Shown here: positions 1-7,766 of the stretch, in pieces
How positions within the stretch are numbered: the first letter of the stretch is position 1
Layout: each line of letters opens with the position of its first letter
Source of the DNA: Simonsiella muelleri ATCC 29453
GTDB lineage: Bacteria > Pseudomonadota > Gammaproteobacteria > Burkholderiales > Neisseriaceae
Direction of reading: 5' to 3'
DNA length: 64,000 nucleotides
Assembly: GCF_002951835.1 (NCBI RefSeq)
Contig: NZ_CP019448.1
Span: 2,294,001-2,358,000, forward strand
The notes under the pieces: generated by a model
What the model saw: the letters and a program-made list of their open reading frames with translations, nothing else
What the model was told of the DNA's origin: nothing
Database searches by the model: none
Program-made: the position numbers and the translations under genes

Positions 1-359
1 GCTATTCCAGCAGCCCAGCGGCGGAAGTGTTCTACAGCAAAGGGAAGTTATCCACACCCAATATGGGCAATTTATTTTTAGTAGGTGGCGTGTATCGTCA
101 AATGGAAGGTGTAGCGGTACTCAACGGCGCACAGCAACCTGAATTAGCAGCAAAATTAGCACAATATTTGCAAAGCGACAAAGTACAACGTGCCGTGCCA
201 ACGAGTATGTGGGTATATCCTGCGGTCAAAAATGTGCCTTTGGCGGCAGTCATGGTGCATTCTAGCGTACCGACTGCGCATTACGCCCCCCATGACAAAC
301 GCGTTTTTGCAAATTACAAAACATGGTTAAGTCGTTGGAATAAGACCGTTTTAAAATAA
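1..359 (+). CDS. thiB: Thiamine ABC transporter substrate-binding protein, C-terminal part
   Basis: Only the last ~118 residues are present; the frame is open from base 3 and enters from outside the window. The tail resembles ThiB/TbpA, the periplasmic protein that delivers thiamine to the ThiPQ importer: an SSSPA segment, a run about retained copies (QQPELAAKLAQYL), then PTSMWVYP and a Trp-rich end (WLSRW). In E. coli ThiB the matching end is PTGNWMYP followed by a WISEWQ tail. Assignment is from remembered family resemblance; the ligand-binding residues lie mostly upstream. A perfect DnaA-box sequence (TTATCCACA, 48-56) sits inside the coding sequence. Confidence 0.72.
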   Translation, partial: YSSSPAAEVFYSKGKLSTPNMGNLFLVGGVYRQMEGVAVLNGAQQPELAAKLAQYLQSDKVQRAVPTSMWVYPAVKNVPLAAVMVHSSVPTAHYAPHDKRVFANYKTWLSRWNKTVLK

Positions 360-376
360 CGTAAATTTGAAATAAA

Positions 377-419
377 AGGCAGCCTGAAAACGTGTTGTGG
401 ATAAGTTTTCAGGCTGCCT
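377..419. terminator. Inverted DUS pair acting as terminator
   Basis: AGGCAGCCTGAAAAC (377-391) and GTTTTCAGGCTGCCT (405-419) form a perfect 15-bp stem with a 13-base loop, directly after thiB and before the convergent DUF3079 gene. Inverted DUS pairs are known to serve as terminators in Neisseriaceae. The loop contains TGTGGATAA (396-404), the reverse complement of a perfect DnaA box. Confidence 0.8.
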
Positions 420-433
420 CATTATTCATTGGA

Positions 434-700
434 TTAATTTTTTTTGACGGGTAATTTAATGTGTGGTTTGGGTGTGGATTCGGGGACAATGGGGACTAAA
501 TTCAGCTCTTGCATTTGTTCGGGCGAAAGTAAATTCGACCAATCGCCCTTTTTGTACCATTCTGCGCCGTCTAATTCTATGGGGTGTTGAATGCGTTCGC
601 AACCGTTACCGCATTGTAAATCGTCTGCGACGCAATATTTATCACAGCCCCAGCAGATACGTTCGGGGTGTTTGGGGGCAATGGGAAATTTTTTAGCCAT
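434..700 (-). CDS. DUF3079 family small Cys-rich protein
   Basis: An 88-residue cytosolic protein with no signal peptide or membrane segment. It opens MAKKFPIAPKHPERICWGCD and has a CWGCDKYC...CGNGCERIQHP pattern, the signature I recognise as DUF3079. Function is unknown; the clustered cysteines suggest metal binding, which is inference. The start is supported by AGGAGA seven bases upstream on the minus strand. It is a single gene converging on thiB, with the candidate origin region directly upstream. Confidence 0.8.
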   Translation of the reverse strand: MAKKFPIAPKHPERICWGCDKYCVADDLQCGNGCERIQHPIELDGAEWYKKGDWSNLLSPEQMQELNLVPIVPESTPKPHIKLPVKKN

Positions 701-763
701 AATATTCTCCTAAAATGATTTTATTGAGTTTACTCTTTTTTCAGGCAGCCTGAAAGTGTGGAA

Positions 764-1010
764 TTTGTCCACATTATCCACAAGTCAAATGTATTTTCCC
801 AAAATTAACCACACTTATCCACAAGCCATGCCAATGCTTACCTGTGAATTATCCACAGCTTAATTTTATCATTAAAATTTTGATTTATCTTTTGAATTGG
901 AATTATCCACAAGGAAACGTGCCATTCATAAAATATCATAATCTTTTTATATTTTAAAAATATAGTTATTTATTTAATTTAATTGTTTGGTTTTTTTATT
1001 GTGTAATCTG
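764..1010. other. Candidate chromosomal replication origin (oriC)
   Basis: Four perfect DnaA boxes TTATCCACA lie at 774-782, 815-823, 849-857 and 903-911, all in one orientation. One-mismatch boxes lie at 765-773 (TTGTCCACA) and 805-813 (TTAACCACA). A full IHF consensus (YAANNNNTTGATW) lies at 873-885 between the third and fourth perfect boxes. The right flank (about 928-1010) is extremely AT-rich and could be the unwinding element. This box/IHF/AT-rich arrangement is that of a bacterial oriC. No dnaA gene is in the window, so assignment rests on motifs only. Confidence 0.6.
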
Positions 1011-1091
1011 TTTGTAGGGTTTAAAGTTTCGTGTTTATTAATTTTCAGGCTGCCTGAAAAATCATTTAACTCACTTCACAAGGAATAAAAT

Positions 1092-2540
1092 ATGAAAGGC
1101 GATATTGGCGTAATTGGTTTGGCCGTGATGGGGCAAAACTTGATTTTGAATATGAATGACAAAGGTTTCACGGTTGTGGCGTATAACCGCACAGTGGAAA
1201 AAGTAGATGAATTTTTAAACAATGCAGCTAAAAATACCCGAATCATCGGCGCATACAGTTTACAAGAGCTTGTGGATAATTTAAAAAAACCACGTAAAAT
1301 TATGATGATGGTTCGCGCAGGTCAAGCTGTTGATGATTTAATTGCCCAATTAATTCCCTATTTGGACGAAGGCGATATTTTGATTGACGGTGGCAATGCC
1401 AACTATCCCGATACCAATCGCCGTTGTGAAGAATTGGCGGCAAGAGGTTTGCGCTTTATTGGTGCAGGGGTGTCAGGTGGCGAAGAAGGGGCGCGTCATG
1501 GCCCATCAATTATGCCTGGTGGACACGCATCGGCTTGGGAATATATGAAACCGATTTTTCAAGCCATTGCAGCCAAAACACCAGATGGCGAACCTTGTTG
1601 CGATTGGGTCGGCGACAACGGCGCAGGGCATTTTGTTAAAATGGTACACAATGGGATTGAATACGGTGATATGCAACTGATTTGCGAAGCCTATCAATTC
1701 ATGAAAGATGGCTTAGGCATGAATTACGATGAAATGCACGAAGCGTTTAAATCATGGAAAAACACAGAATTAAATTCATACCTAATTGACATTACAACCG
1801 ATATTTTGGCATTCAAAGATGAAGATGGTAAACCATTGGTTGAGAAAATTTTGGATACCGCAGGACAAAAAGGTACAGGCAAATGGACAGGCATCAATGC
1901 GCTGGATATGGGTGTGCCACTTACTTTGATTTCAGAAGCGGTGTTTGCTCGTTGTGTGTCGTCATTCAAAGCGCAGCGCGTGGCGGCGGCGCAATGGTAT
2001 CCACATCAAGTAGAGAAAGTTTCAGGCAGTCGTGAACAATGGTTGGAAGCATTACGTTTATCGCTGCTTGCCAGCAAAATCATTTCGTATGCGCAAGGTT
2101 TTATGTTGATGATGCAAGCAAGTCAAAATTTCAATTGGCATTTAAATTATGGCAATACAGCTTTGTTGTGGCGCGAAGGCTGCATTATTCGCAGCGTGTT
2201 TTTGGGCAATATTCGTGATGCTTATGAGAAAAATCCAGAGCTGGTGTGGTTGGGGCAGGACGATTATTTCCGTGATATTTTGCACAACGCTTTACCGCAA
2301 TGGCGTAAAGTAGTGGCAAAATCCATTGAATTGGGTATTCCGATGCCATGTATGGCGGCGGCAATTACATTCTTGGACAGCTACACATCTGCACATTTGC
2401 CAGCCAATTTATTGCAAGCACAACGTGATTACTTTGGCGCGCACACTTACGAGCGCATTGATGCACCACGCGGTCAATTTTTCCACACCAATTGGACGGG
2501 TATGGGGGGCGATACTGCATCCAGCACTTATGATGTGTAA
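1092..2540 (+). CDS. gnd: 6-phosphogluconate dehydrogenase, decarboxylating
   Basis: This 482-residue protein is full length for the family. It oxidises and decarboxylates 6-phosphogluconate to ribulose 5-phosphate with NADP+ in the pentose phosphate pathway. The N-terminal Rossmann motif is GVIGLAVMGQN (residues ~6-16), and the substrate-binding signature is GVSGGEEGARHGPSIMPGG (~127-145). The all-helical C-terminal domain follows, with the conserved tail R-FHTNW. The start has AAGGAA seven bases upstream. A DUS at 1044-1058 and the candidate origin precede it; a long inverted repeat follows. Confidence 0.96.
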   Translation: MKGDIGVIGLAVMGQNLILNMNDKGFTVVAYNRTVEKVDEFLNNAAKNTRIIGAYSLQELVDNLKKPRKIMMMVRAGQAVDDLIAQLIPYLDEGDILIDGGNANYPDTNRRCEELAARGLRFIGAGVSGGEEGARHGPSIMPGGHASAWEYMKPIFQAIAAKTPDGEPCCDWVGDNGAGHFVKMVHNGIEYGDMQLICEAYQFMKDGLGMNYDEMHEAFKSWKNTELNSYLIDITTDILAFKDEDGKPLVEKILDTAGQKGTGKWTGINALDMGVPLTLISEAVFARCVSSFKAQRVAAAQWYPHQVEKVSGSREQWLEALRLSLLASKIISYAQGFMLMMQASQNFNWHLNYGNTALLWREGCIIRSVFLGNIRDAYEKNPELVWLGQDDYFRDILHNALPQWRKVVAKSIELGIPMPCMAAAITFLDSYTSAHLPANLLQAQRDYFGAHTYERIDAPRGQFFHTNWTGMGGDTASSTYDV

Positions 2541-2596
2541 GGGCAGCGTGTTTCGTCAAGTGAATGCATAGGGGCTATTGACAATTCAAAAAAAGA

Positions 2597-2646
2597 GGCA
2601 AAGGATTTAAGATATTGTTTCCACACAACCATCTTAAACCTTTGCC
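2597..2646 (+). terminator. Long stem-loop after gnd
   Basis: GGCAAAGGATTTAAGAT (2597-2613) pairs with ATCTTAAACCTTTGCC (2631-2646), 16 pairs with one bulge and a 17-base loop. There is no strong T-run, so it may be a terminator or a processing/attenuation hairpin between gnd and the small genes that follow. Confidence 0.55.
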
Positions 2647-2692
2647 ATTCGGTTGTATAACTGTACAATTAAATAAGGATGTATCATAGCGA

Positions 2693-2881
2693 ATGGCATC
2701 AAAACCAACTTGGACAATGATAGCCAAACTATTTTGCAATGGATTGCTGACAAACTATAGTGTTAAATTAACTCAACTGTATGAATTGTGCCAAAATCAA
2801 AACATTAATTTGGAAAAAGTGGAAAAATTAGTGTTTGAATTGACAATGATTAATGTATTGGAATGTTTAATTGAAAGTTAA
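2693..2881 (+). CDS. Hypothetical small protein, 62 aa
   Basis: Not recognised. It is a soluble, Leu/Asn-rich 62-residue protein with two cysteines and a helical look in the second half (LEKVEKLVFELTMINVLECL). The ribosome site is weak: AAGGAT lies about 13 bases upstream. It is followed after 14 bases by a small membrane protein and then a double-glycine peptide in the same direction, so it may be part of a small bacteriocin-like operon. Base composition is AT-rich like its neighbours. Confidence 0.45.
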   Translation: MASKPTWTMIAKLFCNGLLTNYSVKLTQLYELCQNQNINLEKVEKLVFELTMINVLECLIES

Positions 2882-2895
2882 AAGGATAAATTATT

Positions 2896-3108
2896 ATGTT
2901 TAATTTTCTAAATAAAAATATATTTATTAAAGCAATTACAGTAATTGTAATGGGCTGTTTTTATTCATTTTTAATGTTTGGTATTTTTGTATCTTGTAAG
3001 GAATTTGGTTATTCATGTGCACCTAAGATGGATGCGGGTGGGCTTGCTTTTTTAAGTGTATATGGTGGCTTTTCTTTAAGCGTGGCTTTGCATATTTACG
3101 ATATTTAA
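2896..3108 (+). CDS. Small two-helix membrane protein (possible immunity protein)
   Basis: A 70-residue protein with two hydrophobic segments (about residues 10-30 and 48-66) around a short Cys-containing loop (SCKEFGYSCAPK). The start is set by AAAGGA about nine bases upstream. It ends 23 bases before the double-glycine peptide gene. Bacteriocin immunity proteins are often tiny membrane proteins encoded beside the peptide, so that role is plausible, but no family match is recognised. Confidence 0.55.
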   Translation: MFNFLNKNIFIKAITVIVMGCFYSFLMFGIFVSCKEFGYSCAPKMDAGGLAFLSVYGGFSLSVALHIYDI

Positions 3109-3131
3109 TACAATTGAAAGGATAAATAATT

Positions 3132-3242
3132 ATGAAAGAATTAAATATTAAAGATATGACTTTAGTTTCTGGTGGAGTTCAATGGGATAAAGTAGGTGCA
3201 GGATTAGGTGCAGTTGGAATAGGATTAGCTCTATATTATTGA
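3132..3242 (+). CDS. Double-glycine leader peptide (bacteriocin/microcin-like precursor)
   Basis: The 36-residue product has the leader MKELNIKDMTLVSGG, matching the class II bacteriocin leader pattern (MxxL..., hydrophobic residues at -4, -7 and -12, GG at -2/-1). Cleavage after GG by a C39-peptidase ABC exporter would release a 21-residue peptide rich in Gly with GxxxG spacing (VGAGLGAVGIGLA). The start has AAAGGATAAAT upstream. The mature part is shorter than usual, and an RTX gene remnant begins at its stop codon, so the 3' end may have been cut off by recombination. No processing exporter is in the window. Confidence 0.62.
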   Translation: MKELNIKDMTLVSGGVQWDKVGAGLGAVGIGLALYY

Positions 3243-3493
3243 TAATTATACTGAGCATTGTCATTAAAGGCTGGCATAACATTATTCCGCGCAATATTGA
3301 AACAATTCAAACTTCAGATGGTTATGAATTGGATATTTCAGCAGTGCAGAAATTGGTACAAGCCATGTCCGCATTCCAACCGCAAGCAACCAACGTAACT
3401 AATGGAAGCGTATCACAACAAATGCACCAATTTATGCAACAAATTCAGGCTTCTTCGTATTGGCAGCAGTCTGAAAACGCTGGTATCTTGTAA
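3239..3493 (+). pseudogene. RTX protein C-terminal remnant
   Basis: An open frame without a convincing start. It reads IETIQTSDGYELDISAVQKL followed by LVQAMSAFQP and a Gln/Met-rich end. RTX proteins exported by type I secretion end in a closely similar way (hydrophobic LVQAM/F-P stretch near the terminus). No repeats, N-terminus or ribosome site are present, so this is the leftover 3' end of a deleted gene. A separate RTX repeat fragment lies near 24 kb. A strong terminator follows. Confidence 0.6.
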
Positions 3494-3519
3494 ACCATAA
3501 GCACTTTAAAATCTTTGCA

Positions 3520-3580
3520 AAACACCCCAAAATCCTCTTAATTCTTGTTGGGTGAGAATTTAAAGGATTTTGGGGCGTTT
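3520..3580. terminator. Strong bidirectional stem-loop terminator
   Basis: CCCCAAAATCC...AATTCT (from 3525) pairs with AGAATT...GGATTTTGGGG (to 3575), about 20 pairs closed by a short loop, flanked by A and T tracts. It lies between the RTX remnant and the convergent AAA+ gene and can serve both. Confidence 0.8.
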
Positions 3581-3590
3581 CACAAAGGTT

Positions 3591-5645
3591 TTATACTGCA
3601 AAACCCATGGCGTTTTTCGCTCCTTCTTTTAACGCGCATTCGGTTTGCAACGCTTTGAACATGGCTTCAGCTGTTTCAAATGGTGTAATCCGTGCTTGCT
3701 TGTGTAATACCGCAAAATCGCCAGCCGCCACATTCTTCAGACGAATCAAATCCGCTTTCAGGCTGCCTGAAACCGTTAAATTAAATTTTTCCGCATACGC
3801 ATTAAATAATTGCCACACCTGTTCACCACGCAAATAGCCAAATTCAATCTTAAAATCAAATCGGCGCAACGCTGCTTGATCCAAATTATTCATCAAATTG
3901 GTACTCGCCACAAAAATCCCATTGTAGCTTTCCATTTGCGTGAGCATCTCATTGACTTGGGTTACTTCCCAGCTTTGTCGCGCCATGCGTCTATCTTGCA
4001 AAAAGCTGTCCACTTCGTCAAACACCAATACTGCATTTTCCGCTTGTGCTTCTTCGAATGCGGCGGCAATGCGTTGCTCGGTCTCGCCAACGTATTTATT
4101 CAGCAAATCCGATGCACGTTTGTAAATTAAACGTTTGTCGGCTTGTTTGGCAAGCCATGCAGCGTAAGCAGATTTGCCTGTCCCTGCCGCGCCGTATAAA
4201 CACAATGTCCCTCGTCCTGATTGAGCAATACCTTGCGCGATGGCGGCTAAATCTTGTTTGCTGTTGACCCATTCCACATTGTAAATTTCGGGCAATTTGC
4301 TGTGGGTTTGCAAAGTTTGATAATTGCCTTGCGCTTGCAAAGTGTTTTTGATGAGTGTGTGGAACAATTCGCCCATTTTTTCAGGCTGCCAATTTGTGAG
4401 CGATTCGGTGATTTTGTGGGCTTGTTTCAAAATGGCAGGGACGATGGCATCATGTTCCGCTAAACCTTGAATTTGTGTTTCGTTGTAAAAATGGCTGGTG
4501 TATTCACGAATCATGTTGGCTCGCGTGCTAATTGGTGGCGATTTCATTTCAATTACCATATCAAAACGGCGAATCGCAGATGGGTCAATCATGTGAACTT
4601 GATTGCAAATCCAAACAGTTGGTACGGCGTTATTTTCCAAATGGCGATTTAACCACGCTTTATTTAATGAATAACCACGCTGATTGCGGTCAAAAATGTC
4701 TTCCACTTCGTCAAACATCAACAACACATTTTGTCTGGCTAAAATACTTTGTGCCATGCGTAATGCGTTGAGTCGGTTGTCGCGGTCGGCTGGATCGCCG
4801 TCGTGATTTTCCCATGAAATTTCAAATAGTTCTACTCCAATCGCTTGACTTAAGGCGCGAGTAAATTCGGTTTTGCCTGTGCCTGCCAAACCGTGCAATA
4901 AAATGTTGCAACCTTTTTGCTGATGTGCAAAAACGTGCTGTAAATGCTGTTGTACAGCTGTGGATAATACTCCCAAATGATTGAAATGAGATAAATTTAA
5001 TTGAGTAGTTGGTGCTGCCTGAATATGCATTTTCAACATATCCACAGGCGATAAACGCTCTTTTATCATCAATTCTGCAAATTTATTAGACAACACATCT
5101 ACTTTACTGCGTAAATAATATTCGTTGCTGCTGTCTAAACTCAAAATGCCGATGGTTTTCAATGTTGATTTGTAATCAAATGCAGCTACAATTTTATCTT
5201 CAGGCAGCCTTAACAACACCGCCAACGCATGACACGCGCTAGAATCGTCTAAATCACCCAATAATCCCGTGAACCGCGCCAATGAATTTTGACTGTGCAG
5301 CAACACAAAAAACGTAATCAACCGCGCTTCCACATCATTCAAATGAAACAACGCCACCCATTCTGCCACATTATCGCGCAGCGTGTCGGGAATGGATTGT
5401 TGCCAGATGGCTTCAAAATCATGATTGACAAACCATTGATTATATTCTTGTTTAATGCGTTCACGTGCCGCAATTGGGGTGTAAGGATTTTCTTCGTTGA
5501 ACCACTCATCGGCGTTGATGAATTTAGCGATAAGTGTATTGTCAAATCCTTCGGATAATACAAAATTTTTTTGTCCATCAAGTGTATATAAAATATCCCA
5601 CAAAAAAGTGGTAAACAAAGGTTTTAATTGTTCGATTGCAACCAT
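3591..5645 (-). CDS. Tandem AAA+ ATPase, 684 aa
   Basis: A cytosolic protein with about 210 N-terminal residues of unknown fold and two AAA+ modules. Module 1: Walker A GLAGTGKT (~252-259), Walker B LLMFDEVED (~308-316), ending RRFDMVIEM. Module 2: Walker A GAAGTGKS (~485-492), pore-type KYVGETEQR (~517-525), Walker B VLVFDEVDS (~539-547), sensor ASTN and arginine fingers LRRFD. The layout is that of Cdc48/ATAD3-like remodellers. No protease or nuclease domain is visible; substrate unknown. The start is ATG with GGAT/GAGAT upstream. It stands alone, with DUS fragments inside. A DnaA box (4959-4967, minus) falls within it. Confidence 0.85.
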   Translation of the reverse strand: MVAIEQLKPLFTTFLWDILYTLDGQKNFVLSEGFDNTLIAKFINADEWFNEENPYTPIAARERIKQEYNQWFVNHDFEAIWQQSIPDTLRDNVAEWVALFHLNDVEARLITFFVLLHSQNSLARFTGLLGDLDDSSACHALAVLLRLPEDKIVAAFDYKSTLKTIGILSLDSSNEYYLRSKVDVLSNKFAELMIKERLSPVDMLKMHIQAAPTTQLNLSHFNHLGVLSTAVQQHLQHVFAHQQKGCNILLHGLAGTGKTEFTRALSQAIGVELFEISWENHDGDPADRDNRLNALRMAQSILARQNVLLMFDEVEDIFDRNQRGYSLNKAWLNRHLENNAVPTVWICNQVHMIDPSAIRRFDMVIEMKSPPISTRANMIREYTSHFYNETQIQGLAEHDAIVPAILKQAHKITESLTNWQPEKMGELFHTLIKNTLQAQGNYQTLQTHSKLPEIYNVEWVNSKQDLAAIAQGIAQSGRGTLCLYGAAGTGKSAYAAWLAKQADKRLIYKRASDLLNKYVGETEQRIAAAFEEAQAENAVLVFDEVDSFLQDRRMARQSWEVTQVNEMLTQMESYNGIFVASTNLMNNLDQAALRRFDFKIEFGYLRGEQVWQLFNAYAEKFNLTVSGSLKADLIRLKNVAAGDFAVLHKQARITPFETAEAMFKALQTECALKEGAKNAMGFAV

Positions 5646-6233
5646 GGTTATCTCTATCCTATTTTTAATTTAAAAAATGTTGTTAATTCAAATTATTTCA
5701 ATTAATTATTTGATTAATATATTTAATTTAATTTTATACACAGGGAATTGATTGGCGAAAATGTCGTGTAACAGCCGATGTAATTGCCAATCAGCGCAGA
5801 ATAGTTGCGTCCTGTGCGTCCATCGGGCATAACTGCCACGTGTTCAAGGTGTGGCAGTGGTGGTCAATGATAAAATAGCATTTTCAATCCAACTATTTGA
5901 ATTTTAATATTATTTGTTTATTGGTTTTTCTGTTCTGTATCCAACAGACGCGCCTCAGGCTGCCTGAAAATAATCACTGGCACCGTGAAAATAAATTTGT
6001 GGATAATTGTAAAGATTAGGCGGAGAAAATTTAGAATGCGCGTAATGTGTTCAGGCTGCGTGCAGAATGTTGGATAGGCAGAAGTTTTTGCATGATAATA
6101 TCCTTTCATAACGCAAGAATTGAAAATATAGAGATTCAATTATGGGCGAAAATCAACTCGATTGGCAAGTTTTTTTATTTTCAGGCTGCCTGAAAAACAG
6201 AAAAAATGCGACAATCTCATTTTCTGATGAAAC
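5646..6233. other. Gene-poor interval with coding remnants
   Basis: 588 bases without a convincing gene. On the minus strand 5760-5850 encodes a protein-like stretch (VMPDGRTGRNYSALIGNYIG) that then shifts frame into DIFANQFPVYKIKLN; it looks like the decayed 3' end of an unidentified gene. DUS copies lie at 5954-5968 and 6180-6194. Perfect DnaA boxes lie at 5998-6006 (minus) and 6240-6248 just outside. Confidence 0.5.
6031..6093 (-). CDS. Possible 20-aa peptide ORF
   Basis: A 20-residue frame (MQKLLPIQHSARSLNTLRAF) with a very good ribosome site (AAAGGAT, seven bases before ATG). Part of it is encoded by a degenerate DUS. It may be a translated leader peptide or the retained start of a decayed gene; no function is proposed. 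Confidence 0.25.
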   Translation of the reverse strand: MQKLLPIQHSARSLNTLRAF

Positions 6234-6248
6234 ATGAAGTTATCCACA

Positions 6249-7229
6249 ATGAAAGTTTTACTGGTTCGCCTGTCCAGCATGGGCGATTTGATTCATACGC
6301 TGCCTGCGATTACCGATTTATCGCGCTATCGTCCTGATATAGAATTACATTGGTTATGCGAAAAAAGTTTTGCGGATATTGCGCGATTGCACCCATTTAT
6401 TAAACATATTCATATGCTTGAATGGAGAAAGTGGCGGACAAAACTATTTCAGTCGGACACTTGGCGTGCATTAGGTAGTCTGAAAACCGATTTGCGTCAA
6501 GCGCATTATCAACAGGTTGTAGACAGCCAAGGTTTGATTAAATCGGCGGTGTTTGCAAAATGGGCGTGTGCGCCAATTGGTGGTTTGGATTGGCATTCGG
6601 CACGAGAGCCGTTGGCATCTTGTTTTTATGCGAATAAATTTGCGGTGAAAAAAGGCGAAGATGCAGTTTGGCGAAATCGGCAATTATTTGCACAAATGTT
6701 TGATTATCAAGCAGATGGTGCGCCTGATTTTGGTGCGGTTATGCCAGAAAATGCTTCAGGCAGCCTGAAACATTTGCCCGAGCAATATTATGTTGCGTTA
6801 CACGCGACCAGCCGTGATAGCAAATTGTGGGCATTTGGTCATTGGTTAAAATTTTTAAATAAACTATATGAATCAGATGGTTTGCCAATTATGTTACCGT
6901 GGGGCAACTTGGCAGAGAAGCAACGCGCGGAACAAATGGCTGATGCGTTGCCATTTGTGCGAGTGTGTGCGCCGTTAACTTTATTACAATTAGCTGATTT
7001 ATTGGCGAAATCTCGTGCAGTGGTTGGGGTGGATACGGGTTTATTGCATTTGGCGAATGCGGTAAATTGTCCGCTTGTCGGCATTTATACTGACAGCGAT
7101 CCCATGAAAACGGGTGTGCAATCATCAGATTGGGCGAAAAGCGTGGGCGGTGTGGGGCAGATGCCTAGTGTTAATGAAGTGTTTGATTTATTAGAAATTT
7201 GTTTGAAAAATAAATTTCAGGCAGACTGA
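6249..7229 (+). CDS. waaC: Lipopolysaccharide heptosyltransferase I
   Basis: A GT9-family enzyme that adds the first L-glycero-D-manno-heptose to Kdo of the lipid A inner core at the inner face of the cytoplasmic membrane. The N-terminus MKVLLVRLSSMGDLIHTLPA is typical of WaaC, which favours the ATG at 6249 over an in-frame ATG at 6234. The C-terminal nucleotide-sugar site is present (VVGVDTGLLHLANAVNCPLVGIY, ~258-280, with TDSDP following). Length (326 aa) is normal. A DUS (6755-6769) is embedded in frame. A DnaA box overlaps the region just before the start. Confidence 0.92.
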   Translation: MKVLLVRLSSMGDLIHTLPAITDLSRYRPDIELHWLCEKSFADIARLHPFIKHIHMLEWRKWRTKLFQSDTWRALGSLKTDLRQAHYQQVVDSQGLIKSAVFAKWACAPIGGLDWHSAREPLASCFYANKFAVKKGEDAVWRNRQLFAQMFDYQADGAPDFGAVMPENASGSLKHLPEQYYVALHATSRDSKLWAFGHWLKFLNKLYESDGLPIMLPWGNLAEKQRAEQMADALPFVRVCAPLTLLQLADLLAKSRAVVGVDTGLLHLANAVNCPLVGIYTDSDPMKTGVQSSDWAKSVGGVGQMPSVNEVFDLLEICLKNKFQAD

Positions 7230-7275
7230 GAATAGGTTAAAATGTTATTTTTAATAAAGAACCGAAAGATTGAAA

Positions 7276-7704
7276 ATGAAAAAATATGTTGGATTGTTAA
7301 TGATAACTTTGTTTACTTTAGTGGCTTGTGGCGATAAAAAAGAAGTAACTCAAAAAACTGTGTCTGAAATTCACGTGGAAACCCCAAAGCCTGTTCCCAA
7401 AACCAATTTGCAACCTGTGACAGAAAACGTGCCACAAAATGATTATGTGCCAGTAGAAGCACCGCAATCAGATTCACAAAATGGCTACAAAACCATGCCA
7501 GAAGAACCTATGGAAACAGAGGCAGTTGCGCCCATTTCTGAGCAACCTATTGCGCAGCCTGAGTCGTTTGTTATGCCTGAATCCAACGTTCAGCAGCCTG
7601 AAAATGCAACAGTGGAACCCACTCCATCTGGTACAACAGATGCTAAGCAAAATTGTCAAAATATGCCCGATCCCGAAGGGAATTTGTCAATTATTTGTCA
7701 ATAA
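7276..7704 (+). CDS. Pro/Glu-rich lipoprotein
   Basis: The signal peptide MKKYVGLLMITLFTLVAC ends in a clear lipobox (LVAC), so Cys18 should be lipidated. The rest (~125 residues) is low-complexity and rich in Pro, Glu, Gln and Val, with repeated Q-P-E/S motifs and a short Cys pair near the end (NCQNMPDPEGNLSIIC). It is probably an extended, surface- or periplasm-exposed lipoprotein of unknown role. The ATG at 7276 is preferred to an in-frame TTG at 7270. It lies between waaC and rsmD in one direction. Confidence 0.78.
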   Translation: MKKYVGLLMITLFTLVACGDKKEVTQKTVSEIHVETPKPVPKTNLQPVTENVPQNDYVPVEAPQSDSQNGYKTMPEEPMETEAVAPISEQPIAQPESFVMPESNVQQPENATVEPTPSGTTDAKQNCQNMPDPEGNLSIICQ

Positions 7705-7766
7705 AATCAATTATTTTATTTAAAGTAATATAATAAGTTATTATATTTTTAGAAATTATTAATCAG

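Noticed and set aside
6471..6683. Near-mucosa DUS AGGTAGTCTGAA at 6473 in waaC (and 49070) as evidence of transfer
   Set aside because: Each differs by one base from the published dialect and could be chance; the exact copy in hsdS is the stronger case.
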